NCBI GenBank assembly: GCA_024690665.1
Contig: JAILOU010000039.1
Coordinates: 104,779-168,778 of the forward strand
Direction: 5' to 3'
Source of the DNA: Eubacterium sp.
GTDB lineage: Bacteria > Bacillota > Clostridia > Lachnospirales > Lachnospiraceae
Length of the DNA: 64,000 nt
How positions within the stretch are numbered: the first letter of the stretch is position 1; the number at the start of each line of letters is the position of its first letter. This document shows positions 17,192 through 26,861 of this stretch, piece after piece. The notes under the pieces were generated by a model. The model had not been told where the DNA came from, did no database searches, and saw only the letters and a list, made by a program, of their open reading frames with translations. The position numbers and the translations under genes are program-made.

Positions 17192-18703
17192 ATGAATATA
17201 CAAGAGGCAAAACAGCAGATTAAAAATGCCATAACGGCGTATTTTACAAAAGATGAATTCGGACAATATCGCATTCCGATTGAGCGGCAGCGTCCGGTCT
17301 TCTTGATCGGAGCACCCGGCATCGGTAAGACAGCAGTTATGGAACAGATTGCGCAGGAGATGAACATCGGACTGGTGTCTTATTCCATGACGCATCACAC
17401 ACGCCAGAGTGCTTTGGGACTGCCGTTTATCGAAACGCAGGAATTTGACGACGAGACGTATCAGGTATCGGAATATACGATGAGTGAGATTCTGGCAGCC
17501 GTTTATAAACTGAAAAAAGAAACCGGATATGAAGAAGGCATCTTGTTTTTGGACGAAATCAATTGCGTTTCTGAGACGCTTGCACCTTCAATGCTTCAGT
17601 TTTTGCAGTATAAGACTTTTGGAACGCATCATCTGCCATATGGCTGGATTGTCGTCACGGCAGGAAATCCGCCGGAGTATAATCGTTCGGTGCGCGACTA
17701 TGATATCGTAACCTGGGACCGCTTAAAGCGCATTGATGTGGAACCTGATTTTGATGCCTGGAAAGAATATGCATATAAGAAGGGCATACACGGAGCTGTC
17801 ATGACCTTCTTGGAAATCAAAAAGCAGTATTTTTATGTCGTGGAGATTACAGCAGACAGAAAGAGCTTTGTAACGGCCAGAGGCTGGGAAGACTTGTCTG
17901 AGATGATGAAGCTGTATGAGGAAAATGAAATCGAAATCGACTTAAAACTAATCGGGCAGTATGTTCAAAATCCGCAGATTGCCAAGGAGTTTTCCATCTA
18001 TTATGACCTGTATCGCAAGTATCAAAGCGATTATCAGATTCAGGATATCCTATCCGGATGTGAGAGCGAGACGATTCGGGGGCGAGCTAAAAAAGCGGTG
18101 TTTGATGAGCGCTTATCATTATTGGGACTGCTTCTTGATACCGTAGATGGGGAAATGAAGACATTTGACCAAAAAGACCGTGCCATCTTAGAGACGCTTC
18201 GTATTTTGAAACTGATAAAAGGTGAACTTGCGACAGAATTTACTTCCTATACAGAGGTTTTAGAAACTTATATCAAAGAGGAAGAAACTGGTAGGAAGAC
18301 GCAGAAAAAAGCGGGCTCTTTGTCGAAAGAAACGGAATATGCGCAGCAATATGCCATTCGCTTTCTAGAGCAGATGCTGACACAGCTAAAGCGTGAGCAG
18401 GTGTCGACAAATGAAGAGGCGTTTTTGATGATTAAGAATGCTTATAATGAACAGGTTGCTGAGCACAAAGAACAGATTGAACGCATTAAGAGCAGACTGT
18501 CGAATCTGTTTCATTTTGTGGAACAGGTCTACGAAGACGGCCAGGAGATGCTGATTGTGGTGAGTGAGCTGACTGTTCGGTATTATTGCTCGCAGTTTAT
18601 CTCCAAGCGAGGATGCACAGAGTATTTTAAGCATAATGAAGAACTGAAATTCTATGAGAAAAAACAGGAACTTTTAGATAAAATCGATCAACTGCAAAAG
18701 TAA
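17192..18703 (+). CDS. MoxR-type AAA+ ATPase
   Basis: This 503-residue protein has Walker A GAPGIGKTAVME (about residue 35), Walker B ILFLDEINC (about 115) and a sensor region VVTAGNPPEYNRSVRDYD, all typical of MoxR ATPases. The C-terminal ~200 residues are helical and highly charged, longer than in minimal MoxR proteins. The stop of the VWA gene and this start are three bases apart, so the two are translated together and should form an ATPase-VWA chaperone complex. RBS GGAAGG lies just before the ATG. Confidence 0.9.
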   Translation: MNIQEAKQQIKNAITAYFTKDEFGQYRIPIERQRPVFLIGAPGIGKTAVMEQIAQEMNIGLVSYSMTHHTRQSALGLPFIETQEFDDETYQVSEYTMSEILAAVYKLKKETGYEEGILFLDEINCVSETLAPSMLQFLQYKTFGTHHLPYGWIVVTAGNPPEYNRSVRDYDIVTWDRLKRIDVEPDFDAWKEYAYKKGIHGAVMTFLEIKKQYFYVVEITADRKSFVTARGWEDLSEMMKLYEENEIEIDLKLIGQYVQNPQIAKEFSIYYDLYRKYQSDYQIQDILSGCESETIRGRAKKAVFDERLSLLGLLLDTVDGEMKTFDQKDRAILETLRILKLIKGELATEFTSYTEVLETYIKEEETGRKTQKKAGSLSKETEYAQQYAIRFLEQMLTQLKREQVSTNEEAFLMIKNAYNEQVAEHKEQIERIKSRLSNLFHFVEQVYEDGQEMLIVVSELTVRYYCSQFISKRGCTEYFKHNEELKFYEKKQELLDKIDQLQK

Positions 18704-18716
18704 AAGGAACGAGAAG

Positions 18717-19928
18717 ATGAAGTTTGATTTTACAACGATATTAGACCGTAAAGGGCATGATGCCATCGCTTATGACGGCGTTGGAAGAAAAAAGTGGGGA
18801 ATTGAACCAAATCCGCCCAAAGATGGATATGAGTTTATCCCGATGTGGGTGGCGGATATGTGTTTTGCCACGGCACCGGCGGTCATAAGACAAATGAAAG
18901 AGCGGCTAAATTACCCGACATTTGGTTATTTTGAAGCTTCAAAGGAATATGAGCAGGCCATTATTGACTGGCATAAGTGTCAGCATCAGACCGAGATTCT
19001 TACGGCGCAGGATATTGGATATGAAAATGGCATGCATGGCCTGGTAAACTCAGTGATTGAACTTCTTACCCAAAAGGGCGATGCCGTCTTGCTAAATTCG
19101 CCCTATTATGTAGCGTTTCGAGGTGATGTAAAGCATAAGGGAAGAGAGTGTATCTTTTCAGAGTTATATCTTGATCAAGATGGGATTTATCGCATGGACT
19201 ATGAAGATATGGATCGCAAGATAAAAAAGCACAATATTCACCTGGCCATCTTTTGTTCGCCACACAATCCAACGGGAAGGGTGTGGACGAAGGAGGAACT
19301 TGAGCGGGCGATGAAGGTATTTGAGGACAATGATTGCTATGTGCTCAGCGATGAGATCTGGGCAGACCTTGTCTTTGAAGAACATCGTCACATTCCGACG
19401 CAGCAGGTTAATGACTGGACCCGTGAGCATGTGATTGCCGGATATGCGCCGAGTAAGACTTTTAATCTGGCGGGATTAATCGGTAGTTATCATATTATCT
19501 ATAATCGTGAATTAAGAGAGCGGTTAAGACGTTATGAAGCGACGCTGTCTTACAACGAAATGAATGTGATGAGTATGCATGCACTAATCGGTGCTTACTC
19601 GAAGGAAGGTGCGCAGTGGAAAGATGAACTTATGACGGTTTTAGAAGGAAATTGTCGCTATGCCGCGTCTTTTATAAAGGAGCAGATTACAGGGGTGAAT
19701 ACATCTATGCCTGAGGGGACTTATATGATGTTTTTGGATTGTAGTGAATACTGCAAGAAAACAGGACGCAGCATTGAGGAAGTGATAAAGGCCGGCTGGG
19801 ACTATGGCATTGGCTGGGAAGACGGACGTTTATTCGGCGGAGCATGTCATATCAGAATTAACCTGGCGCTTCCACATGCACTGGAAGTAGAGGCGTTTCA
19901 GAGAATGAAAGAATTGGTGTTTGTATGA
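18717..19928 (+). CDS. PatB/MalY-family aminotransferase (putative C-S lyase)
   Basis: The 403-residue PLP enzyme shows class I/II aminotransferase motifs: SPHNPTGRVWTKEE, YVLSDEIWADLVFE and the PLP-lysine site GYAPSKTFNLAGL. The opening FTTILDRKGHDAIAYD and MWVADMCFATAP are typical of PatB/MalY proteins, which cleave cystathionine or cysteine to give sulfide or homocysteine, pyruvate and ammonia. RBS AAAGGAACGAG. It overlaps the downstream channel gene by four bases (ATGA). The choice between lyase and transaminase activity cannot be made from sequence. Confidence 0.87.
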   Translation: MKFDFTTILDRKGHDAIAYDGVGRKKWGIEPNPPKDGYEFIPMWVADMCFATAPAVIRQMKERLNYPTFGYFEASKEYEQAIIDWHKCQHQTEILTAQDIGYENGMHGLVNSVIELLTQKGDAVLLNSPYYVAFRGDVKHKGRECIFSELYLDQDGIYRMDYEDMDRKIKKHNIHLAIFCSPHNPTGRVWTKEELERAMKVFEDNDCYVLSDEIWADLVFEEHRHIPTQQVNDWTREHVIAGYAPSKTFNLAGLIGSYHIIYNRELRERLRRYEATLSYNEMNVMSMHALIGAYSKEGAQWKDELMTVLEGNCRYAASFIKEQITGVNTSMPEGTYMMFLDCSEYCKKTGRSIEEVIKAGWDYGIGWEDGRLFGGACHIRINLALPHALEVEAFQRMKELVFV

Positions 19929-20350
19929 GTAGGAGAAGGAAGATTATACGCCAGGTATTAAAAAATACAGGAGTAACGAGAATCGTTCTTGTGTTTTTGG
20001 CGGTGTTTTTTATCATTGCATTTTTGATTTTTTTATTAGAAGATGATATGCAAACTTACGCAGATTCATTGTGGTTTTGTTTTTCCGTAGTGACCACAAT
20101 CGGGCTCGGAGATTTTGTCGCGGATACGGGAATTGGACGTGTGCTGACAGTGATTTTATCAGTATATTCGATTGGAATCATTGCACTTGTAACTGCGGTC
20201 ATTACGAATTACTACATTGAGGCGAGCCGGTTGAAGCGTAATGAAAGCGTCGCAGAGTTTATTGACGATCTGCAGCATCTAGAAGAACTTTCCAAGGAGG
20301 AACTTAGAGCAATCTCTCAAAAAGTTAAAAATTGGGATAAAAAAAGATAG
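19925..20350 (+). CDS. two-TM potassium channel-like protein
   Basis: The 141-residue protein has two hydrophobic helices (about 19-40 and 75-100) around a pore loop with the filter TTIGLGDF, preceded by WFCFSVV. This is the Ion_trans_2 layout; the filter differs from the canonical TVGYGD and resembles the TIGLGD filters of two-pore K+ channels. The cytosolic tail is a short charged helix with no RCK domain. It starts inside the stop of the aminotransferase gene, so the two are translationally coupled, though a functional link is not obvious. Confidence 0.85.
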   Translation: MSRRRKIIRQVLKNTGVTRIVLVFLAVFFIIAFLIFLLEDDMQTYADSLWFCFSVVTTIGLGDFVADTGIGRVLTVILSVYSIGIIALVTAVITNYYIEASRLKRNESVAEFIDDLQHLEELSKEELRAISQKVKNWDKKR

Positions 20351-20375
20351 AAATGTAGTGTTTTGTGATGTATCG

Positions 20376-20404
20376 TTGAGAATTGTTTTGTGTTGTGGTA
20401 GATT
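20376..20404 (+). promoter_or_regulatory. sigma-A-type promoter of the MoeA-like gene
   Basis: TTGAGA and TAGATT are separated by 17 bases, ~28 bases before the ATG at 20433, which has GGGAGG upstream. Confidence 0.55.
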
Positions 20405-20432
20405 AGAACAAGAACATATTGGGAGGTAACAC

Positions 20433-21704
20433 ATGAGGGATCATTCAAAACATATTCAGGTGAACAAACAAGAGGCAGTGGACATAATTACCGCACACTG
20501 CACATTTACACCACAGGCAGAAGAAGTGCCGGTGGAAGACGCAATTGGACGGGTACTTGCAAGTGATGTGTGCGCAAATTGGGACAGCCCTAACACCCTG
20601 ACTTGCAGGATGGATTCGGTTGCGGTTCACTGGGCAGATTTTGCACAGGGAATGCCGGATACTTCTGATTGGGAACGAGGAAAACAGTGGGAATTTGCCA
20701 ATACCGGAGTTGGAATGCCACAGGGGTTTGATACGGCAATTGTGGTCGAACATGTCATTTTTTCGGAAGATGATACGAAGGTTGCATTTGATGCGATGCC
20801 GTCCGGTCAGTATGCAGGAACTTCGCAGCCGGGAAGCAAGATGAAAGCCGGCGATCTTCTTGTTCCAAAAGGAACGGTAATTACACCGCTGCTTGCAGCA
20901 CATATCGTAAGTGGTAATGTGACAAGCGTAAGCGTCGTGAAAAAGCCAATGGTATTATTTATGCCTACCGGTAATGAACTGGTGCATCCGGGACGCGAGA
21001 TTCCAAAGGGAAAGAATATCGAAAGTAATTCGTATATGATTGCGGCAAAGATTCGTGAATGGGGCGGAGAGCCAATCGTATCGGAGATTGTACCGGATTC
21101 AAAAGAAGCGCTTAAGGAAGCTCTTCACAGTGCGGCAGCCAAAGCAGATATTATTGTATTAAATGCCGGATCATCAAAAGGAAATGACGACTGGGGTATT
21201 GAGATGCTTGAAGAGGAAGGAACCATCTATTATCATCAGACCAATCACGGACCGGGACATCACAGTTCGTTTGGAGTGCTGGATGAAACACCGGTTGTGG
21301 GAATCTCAGGACCGCCGGGAGGAGCTGCATTTACAACGGATTATTATCTGTATCCGGCTATGATGGTATATTATGGCATGGAGCCAATGCTTCGTAAGAT
21401 TACAGTGCGACTGGCAGAAGAGATTGCCGGTGGCAAGATGCATAAGAAGCCGGATGGCCACAGGCCTAAGGCTAAGGGCGAAGATAGGCCGATGGAAGGC
21501 GGAGAGTTTTATTCCGTAAAGCAGCTGATTTTAAAGCAGGGTAAGGATGGTGTAATGGAAGCCTATCCAACCAGGAGTATGCGTCCAGGTCCACTGGAAG
21601 CAGAAGGCGCAGATGCGTATTATCTGATGCCGACCTGGGAAGGAAAAAAGCCGCTAAAAGCCGGAGATATGATAGAAGTAGAACTTAGACCGAAGTGGAG
21701 CTAA
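20433..21704 (+). CDS. MoeA-like molybdopterin-binding protein
   Basis: The 423-residue product follows the MoeA plan: an N-terminal part (VEDAIGRVLASDV, DSVAVHW) and a central MoCF domain with PTGNELVHPG, IESNSYMIAAKIREWG and a NAGSSKGNDDWG loop in place of the usual SGGVSxGDxD. A C-terminal MoeA domain IV-like part is present. MoeA inserts molybdate into molybdopterin adenylate. The loop differences and absence of other moa/mob genes nearby fit the divergent molybdopterin-binding branch linked to molybdenum hydroxylases. It has its own promoter and terminator. Confidence 0.8.
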   Translation: MRDHSKHIQVNKQEAVDIITAHCTFTPQAEEVPVEDAIGRVLASDVCANWDSPNTLTCRMDSVAVHWADFAQGMPDTSDWERGKQWEFANTGVGMPQGFDTAIVVEHVIFSEDDTKVAFDAMPSGQYAGTSQPGSKMKAGDLLVPKGTVITPLLAAHIVSGNVTSVSVVKKPMVLFMPTGNELVHPGREIPKGKNIESNSYMIAAKIREWGGEPIVSEIVPDSKEALKEALHSAAAKADIIVLNAGSSKGNDDWGIEMLEEEGTIYYHQTNHGPGHHSSFGVLDETPVVGISGPPGGAAFTTDYYLYPAMMVYYGMEPMLRKITVRLAEEIAGGKMHKKPDGHRPKAKGEDRPMEGGEFYSVKQLILKQGKDGVMEAYPTRSMRPGPLEAEGADAYYLMPTWEGKKPLKAGDMIEVELRPKWS

Positions 21705-21710
21705 GAGGTG

Positions 21711-21748
21711 AAAAAAGTCGCAGGGTATGATTGCCCGGCGACTTTTTG
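21711..21748 (+). terminator. intrinsic terminator after the MoeA-like gene
   Basis: AAAAAGTCGC and GCGACTTTTTG form a stem around a GGGTATGATTGCCC inner region, ending in T5. Confidence 0.85.
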
Positions 21749-21788
21749 TGCATCTGTGAAAATACACTATGGAAGGCATTGGTTATGG

Positions 21789-21794
21789 TATAAT
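21789..21794 (+). promoter_or_regulatory. extended -10 promoter of carB
   Basis: TGGTATAAT (extended -10 form) lies 40 bases before the carB ATG; no clear -35 box. No PyrR-type attenuator could be recognised in this short leader. Confidence 0.5.
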
Positions 21795-21833
21795 CGTATG
21801 TGGAAAAATAATAGATAATGGAGAACTGATTTT

Positions 21834-24800
21834 ATGCCACAAAGAACTGATATTAAGAAGATACTGATTATTGGCTCGGGACCGATTGTCATTGGCCAGG
21901 CGTGTGAATTTGACTATTCCGGAACCCAGGCTTGTAAGGCACTTAGAAGTCTCGGATATGAGATTGTACTTGTGAACTCAAATCCGGCAACGATTATGAC
22001 TGATCCGGAGATGGCGGACATTACCTATATTGAGCCGCTGAATGTAAGACGTGTAGAGCAGATTATTGCCAAGGAACGTCCGGATGCACTTCTTCCGAAT
22101 CTGGGAGGACAGTCAGGACTGAATCTGTGTGCGGAATTATACAAGGAAGGTGTACTTGATAAGTACAATGTGAAGGTCATTGGTGTTCAGGTGGATGCCA
22201 TTGAACGAGGAGAAGACCGTATTGAATTCAAGGAGACCATGAATAAGCTTGGTGTTGAGATGGCGCGAAGCGAAGTCGCATACAGCGTAGAGGAAGCACT
22301 GAAGATTGCAGAGGAACTTGGATATCCGGTCGTGCTTCGTCCGGCCTATACCATGGGCGGTGCAGGCGGCGGTCTTGTCTACAACAAAGAAGAACTTAAG
22401 ACTGTCTGCTCAAGAGGTCTGCAGGCGAGCTTAATCGGACAGGTGCTTGTAGAAGAGTCCATTCTTGGATGGGAAGAGTTGGAACTTGAGGTTGTGCGTG
22501 ATAAGGACAACAACATGATTACCATATGCTTTATTGAAAATGTTGACCCGGTTGGAATGCATACCGGAGATTCATTTTGTACGGCGCCGTTCCTTACAAT
22601 TGATGATGAGCTTGCGCAAGAACTGCAAAGACAGGCCTATAAGATTGTCGAGCATATCGGCGTAATCGGAGGAACTAATGTACAGTTTGCGCATGACCCG
22701 GTATCCGGCCGCGTAGTGGTAATTGAAATTAATCCAAGAACGTCGCGTTCTTCAGCACTTGCATCTAAGGCAACCGGATTTCCAATTGCACTTGTATCGG
22801 CGAAACTGGCAACCGGTCTGACACTGGCAGAACTGCCATGCGGAAAGTATGGAACACTTGATAAGTATGTTCCGGACGGCGACTATGTTGTAGTGAAATT
22901 TGCTAGGTGGGCATTTGAGAAATTCAAAGGTGTAGAAGATAAACTTGGTACGCAGATGAGAGCTGTAGGCGAAGTCATGAGTATCGGTAAGAATTATAAG
23001 GAAGCGTTCCAAAAGGCAATTCGATCTCTTGAAAAAGACAGATTTGGTCTTGGATTTGTAAAGAATTTTAACGAGATGACAAAAGCGGATTTGTTAAAAG
23101 CGCTTGTTACGCCGTCGAGTGAGCGACATTTCCAGATGTATGAGGCACTGAGAAAAGGCGCAACAGTTGATGAAATCTTCGAGATTACCAAAGTAAAGAA
23201 GTATTTTATTCAGCAGATGAAAGAACTGGTGGACGAAGAAGAAGAGCTCCTTAAATACAAGGGTGAAGTACCGGCAGATGAAGTGCTCGTTCAGGCAAAG
23301 AAAGACGGATTCTCAGATAAATATCTCGCGCAGATCTTGGAGATTTCCGAAGACGAGATTCGCAATAAGAGAGAAGCGCTTGGCGTAAGCGAAACCTGGG
23401 ACGGTGTTCATGTAAGTGGTACACCGGACAGTTCTTACTTCTATTCCACTTATAATGCTCCGGACAACAATCCGGTACAGTCAGGAAAGCCTAAGGTTAT
23501 GATTTTAGGTGGAGGTCCTAATAGAATCGGACAGGGTATTGAATTTGACTATTGCTGTGTACATGCAGCGCAGTCGCTAAAGAAACTCGGCTTTGAGACG
23601 ATTATCGTAAACTGTAATCCGGAGACGGTTTCAACGGATTATGATACTTCAGATAAATTATATTTTGAACCTTTAACATTAGAGGATGTTCTTAGTATCT
23701 ATAAGAAGGAACAGCCGGTAGGTGTGATTGCACAGTTTGGTGGACAGACACCGCTTAACCTGGCAGAAAGCTTAAAGGCGAACGGCGTGAAGATCTTAGG
23801 AACAACGCCGGAAGTTATTGCGCTTGCAGAAGACAGAGACTTATTTAGAGCCATGATGGATAAGCTTGAGATTCCGATGCCGGAAGCCGGAATGGCAACA
23901 ACGGTGGAAGAAGCACTTGAGACGGCTCATAAAATCGGTTATCCCGTTATGGTTCGTCCGTCCTTCGTTCTGGGTGGACGAGGCATGGAAGTCGTTTATG
24001 ATGATGAGAGCTTAAGAGACTATATGGCTGCAGCCATCGGGGTAACACCGGATCGTCCAATCTTGATTGACCGGTTCTTAAATCATGCGATGGAATGCGA
24101 AGCGGATGCCATCTCTGATGGAACGACGGCTTATGTACCGGCGGTTATGGAGCATATTGAACTTGCGGGAATTCATTCCGGCGACTCTGCATGTATCATT
24201 CCGTCCAAGCATATTTCTGAGAAGAATCTTGAGACGATTAAGGAATATACGAGAAAGATTGCAGAAGAGATGCATGTTGTCGGGCTTATGAATATGCAGT
24301 ATGCAATTGAGAATGATAAGGTCTATGTGATAGAAGCGAATCCAAGAGCGTCTCGTACAGTGCCGCTTGTATCGAAGGTATGCGGCATCAGTATGGTTCC
24401 GCTTGCGGTAGATATTGTGACCTCCGAGCTGACCGGAAGACCTTCACCGGTAGCCGGTTTGGGAGAACGAAAGATTCCATATTATGGAGTGAAAGAAGCG
24501 GTATTTCCATTTAACATGTTCCCGGAGGTAGACCCAATCTTAGGACCGGAGATGCGTTCTACGGGAGAAGTGCTAGGCATGTCAATGTCCAATGGAGAAG
24601 CATACTTTAAGGCACAGGAAGGTGCCAAGGCGGAACTTCCGCTTGAAGGCGTGGCATTAATCTCCGTGAATAAAAAAGACAAGCCGGAGGCTCCGGAAGT
24701 TGCGAGAATGCTCTACGAGGCAGGATTTAAAATTCTTGCAACCGGTGAAACCTGTGATCTGATTCAAAAAGAAGGAATTCCTGCCGAGAAGGTGAAAAAA

Positions 24801-25052
24801 CTTTACGAGGGAAGACCAAACATTATGGATATGATTACCAATGGTGAGATTGACTTTATTGTCAATACACCAAGCGGAAAAGATGCAGTTCATGATGACA
24901 GTTATCTTCGTAAGACTGCAATTAAGGCACGCGTTCCTTATATAACAACCATTACCGGGGCGAAAGCAGCAGCGGAAGGCATTAAATATGTAAAGGAACA
25001 TGGAGATGATGATATCCAATCACTTCAGGAATGGCATGCGATGATTAAGTAA
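21834..25052 (+). CDS. carB: carbamoyl-phosphate synthase large subunit
   Basis: The 1072-residue protein has the duplicated ATP-grasp halves of CarB, with paired motifs IGSGPIVIGQACEFDYSG / LGGGPNRIGQGIEFDYCC, EINPRTSRSSALASKATG / EANPRASRTVPLVSK, and a C-terminal MGS-like regulatory domain (about 940-1072). It makes carbamoyl phosphate from bicarbonate, ATP and glutamine-derived ammonia for pyrimidines and arginine. The glutaminase partner carA is not next to it, which is unusual, as most genomes have carAB; it must be elsewhere. GGAG lies upstream of the ATG. pyrG follows after its own leader. Confidence 0.97.
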   Translation: MPQRTDIKKILIIGSGPIVIGQACEFDYSGTQACKALRSLGYEIVLVNSNPATIMTDPEMADITYIEPLNVRRVEQIIAKERPDALLPNLGGQSGLNLCAELYKEGVLDKYNVKVIGVQVDAIERGEDRIEFKETMNKLGVEMARSEVAYSVEEALKIAEELGYPVVLRPAYTMGGAGGGLVYNKEELKTVCSRGLQASLIGQVLVEESILGWEELELEVVRDKDNNMITICFIENVDPVGMHTGDSFCTAPFLTIDDELAQELQRQAYKIVEHIGVIGGTNVQFAHDPVSGRVVVIEINPRTSRSSALASKATGFPIALVSAKLATGLTLAELPCGKYGTLDKYVPDGDYVVVKFARWAFEKFKGVEDKLGTQMRAVGEVMSIGKNYKEAFQKAIRSLEKDRFGLGFVKNFNEMTKADLLKALVTPSSERHFQMYEALRKGATVDEIFEITKVKKYFIQQMKELVDEEEELLKYKGEVPADEVLVQAKKDGFSDKYLAQILEISEDEIRNKREALGVSETWDGVHVSGTPDSSYFYSTYNAPDNNPVQSGKPKVMILGGGPNRIGQGIEFDYCCVHAAQSLKKLGFETIIVNCNPETVSTDYDTSDKLYFEPLTLEDVLSIYKKEQPVGVIAQFGGQTPLNLAESLKANGVKILGTTPEVIALAEDRDLFRAMMDKLEIPMPEAGMATTVEEALETAHKIGYPVMVRPSFVLGGRGMEVVYDDESLRDYMAAAIGVTPDRPILIDRFLNHAMECEADAISDGTTAYVPAVMEHIELAGIHSGDSACIIPSKHISEKNLETIKEYTRKIAEEMHVVGLMNMQYAIENDKVYVIEANPRASRTVPLVSKVCGISMVPLAVDIVTSELTGRPSPVAGLGERKIPYYGVKEAVFPFNMFPEVDPILGPEMRSTGEVLGMSMSNGEAYFKAQEGAKAELPLEGVALISVNKKDKPEAPEVARMLYEAGFKILATGETCDLIQKEGIPAEKVKKLYEGRPNIMDMITNGEIDFIVNTPSGKDAVHDDSYLRKTAIKARVPYITTITGAKAAAEGIKYVKEHGDDDIQSLQEWHAMIK

Positions 25053-25084
25053 AGAGTACTTCTAAGGAATTTATAGATTCTTTA

Positions 25085-25113
25085 TTGACATTGTATCTAA
25101 TTCAGTTTAAGAT
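25085..25113 (+). promoter_or_regulatory. sigma-A-type promoter of the pyrG-gltBD-dapF operon
   Basis: TTGACA and TAAGAT are separated by 17 bases. The transcript would start about 25120, at the left arm of the first leader hairpin. Confidence 0.65.
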
Positions 25114-25117
25114 AGTT

Positions 25118-25165
25118 AAAGCGACAAAGGAGTCGAAGTTTACGGCCGTTTTGTCGCTTTTTTTA
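25118..25165 (+). terminator. first leader hairpin / terminator upstream of pyrG
   Basis: AAAGCGACAAA pairs with TTTGTCGCTTT and is followed by a T run. It could end carB transcription, act as the first attenuator of pyrG transcripts, or both, because the putative pyrG start site falls in its left arm. Confidence 0.75.
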
Positions 25166-25195
25166 TGCAAAATGATTTTTTGTGTTGGCGATGGA

Positions 25196-25230
25196 GTCAA
25201 TCGGCAGTGAGCTGATTGGCTTTTTTTTTT
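25196..25230 (+). terminator. second leader hairpin / attenuator directly upstream of pyrG
   Basis: GTCAATCGGC pairs with GCTGATTGGC (two wobbles) around AGTGA, followed by T10, ending 20 bases before the pyrG start codon. A strong terminator placed after a promoter and before the gene suggests attenuation, as known for Gram-positive pyrG. Confidence 0.75.
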
Positions 25231-25250
25231 ATTACTGGAAGGGGAAACAG

Positions 25251-26861
25251 ATGGTTAAATATGTATTTATTACAGGCGGTGTTGTATCCGGACTTGGAAA
25301 AGGGATTACAGCAGCGTCGCTAGGAAGATTGTTAAAAGCAAGAGGTTACCATGTAACCATGCAAAAGTTTGATCCGTATATCAATATGGATCCGGGCACG
25401 ATGAATCCGATTCAGCACGGAGAAGTGTTCGTAACAGATGACGGCACGGAAACAGATCTTGACCTTGGACATTATGAAAGATTTATCAATGAAAATCTGA
25501 ATAAGAATTCCAATGTGACAACCGGAAAAGTATATTGGTCTGTTTTGAATAAAGAGCGTCACGGAGACTATGGCGGAGGAACTGTGCAGGTTATTCCGCA
25601 TATTACAAATGAAATTAAAGACAGAATTCACAAAGAGCAGCCTGGCGATCCGGATACGATTTCTATTATTGAAATCGGAGGAACCGTCGGAGATATCGAA
25701 AGTCAGCCGTTTTTGGAGTCAATCAGACAGTTTCAGGCAGAAGTGGGACGGGAAAATGCAATCCTGGTTCACGTAACCCTGATTCCGTATCTGAAGGCAT
25801 CCGGAGAGATGAAGACAAAACCGACACAGATGAGTGTTAAGAGCCTTCAAAGTATGGGAATCTGGCCGGACATCCTGGTGTGTCGTTCCGATTATCCGGT
25901 GGACGATCATATGCGGGAGAAGATTGCTCTGTTTTGTAATGTCAAAAAAGAACATATCTTACAAAACTTAGATGCAAAATCCTTATATGAAGTGCCACTT
26001 ATGATGGAGAAAGAACATCTTGCACAAGCGGTATGTGAATGTCTGAAGATTGACTGCCCGACACCGGATCTTGAAGAGTGGACCAAGATGGTAGAGGTCT
26101 TCCAAAATCCGACAAGCAGTGTGGAAATTGGTTTAGTTGGAAAGTATGTAGAACTTCACGATGCATATCTTAGTGTTGCTGAGGCACTTAGTCACGGAGG
26201 TATTGCGAACCATGCATCCGTGGAAATCAGATGGATTGATTCAGAGGAGCTGACTCCGGATAATCTAGAAGAATATCTGCATGATGTTGATGGGATATTA
26301 GTACCGGGCGGTTTTGGAATCCGCGGTATTGAAGGAAAGATTCTGGCGGCAGAGTATGCCCGCAAAAACAAGGTGCCATACCTTGGAATCTGTCTGGGAA
26401 TGCAGCTTGCGATTATTGAATTTGCAAGAAATGTATGCGGACTTAAGGACGCATCGAGCATTGAATTTGATGAAGATACTAAGCATCCTTTGATTAATCT
26501 GCTTCCGGGTCAGGAAGAAATTGAGGATATTGGAGGAACCTTAAGACTTGGAGCTTATCCTTGTAAACTTAAGGAAGGAACCCTGATTCGATCCCTATAC
26601 GGTCAGGAAGATATCTCTGAAAGACATCGTCACAGATATGAAGTTAACAATGATTACAGAGAGATTCTTGAAAAGAACGGAATGGTACTTGCAGGATTGT
26701 CACCGGACAACCGTATCGTTGAGATGATTGAACTAAAAGATCATCCTTATTACGTCGGAATCCAGGCACATCCGGAATTTAAATCAAGACCGGATGCACC
26801 ACATCCATTATTTGCAGGGCTTATAAATGCTGCTCTTGACAGGAAGGAGAAACAGGTATGA
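25251..26861 (+). CDS. pyrG: CTP synthase
   Basis: The true start is [10 protein letters not shown] at 25251, with GGAAGGGG upstream; the longer ORF runs through the terminator. The 536-residue enzyme aminates UTP to CTP using glutamine. The synthetase half has [17 protein letters not shown] and [15 protein letters not shown]; the glutaminase half has the nucleophile loop [11 protein letters not shown] (Cys near residue 380) and the HPEFKSRP catalytic end. It overlaps gltB by four bases (ATGA), so supply of glutamate and CTP is coupled in one transcript. Its leader carries two terminator hairpins. Confidence 0.97.
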   Translation: MVKYVFITGGVVSGLGKGITAASLGRLLKARGYHVTMQKFDPYINMDPGTMNPIQHGEVFVTDDGTETDLDLGHYERFINENLNKNSNVTTGKVYWSVLNKERHGDYGGGTVQVIPHITNEIKDRIHKEQPGDPDTISIIEIGGTVGDIESQPFLESIRQFQAEVGRENAILVHVTLIPYLKASGEMKTKPTQMSVKSLQSMGIWPDILVCRSDYPVDDHMREKIALFCNVKKEHILQNLDAKSLYEVPLMMEKEHLAQAVCECLKIDCPTPDLEEWTKMVEVFQNPTSSVEIGLVGKYVELHDAYLSVAEALSHGGIANHASVEIRWIDSEELTPDNLEEYLHDVDGILVPGGFGIRGIEGKILAAEYARKNKVPYLGICLGMQLAIIEFARNVCGLKDASSIEFDEDTKHPLINLLPGQEEIEDIGGTLRLGAYPCKLKEGTLIRSLYGQEDISERHRHRYEVNNDYREILEKNGMVLAGLSPDNRIVEMIELKDHPYYVGIQAHPEFKSRPDAPHPLFAGLINAALDRKEKQV

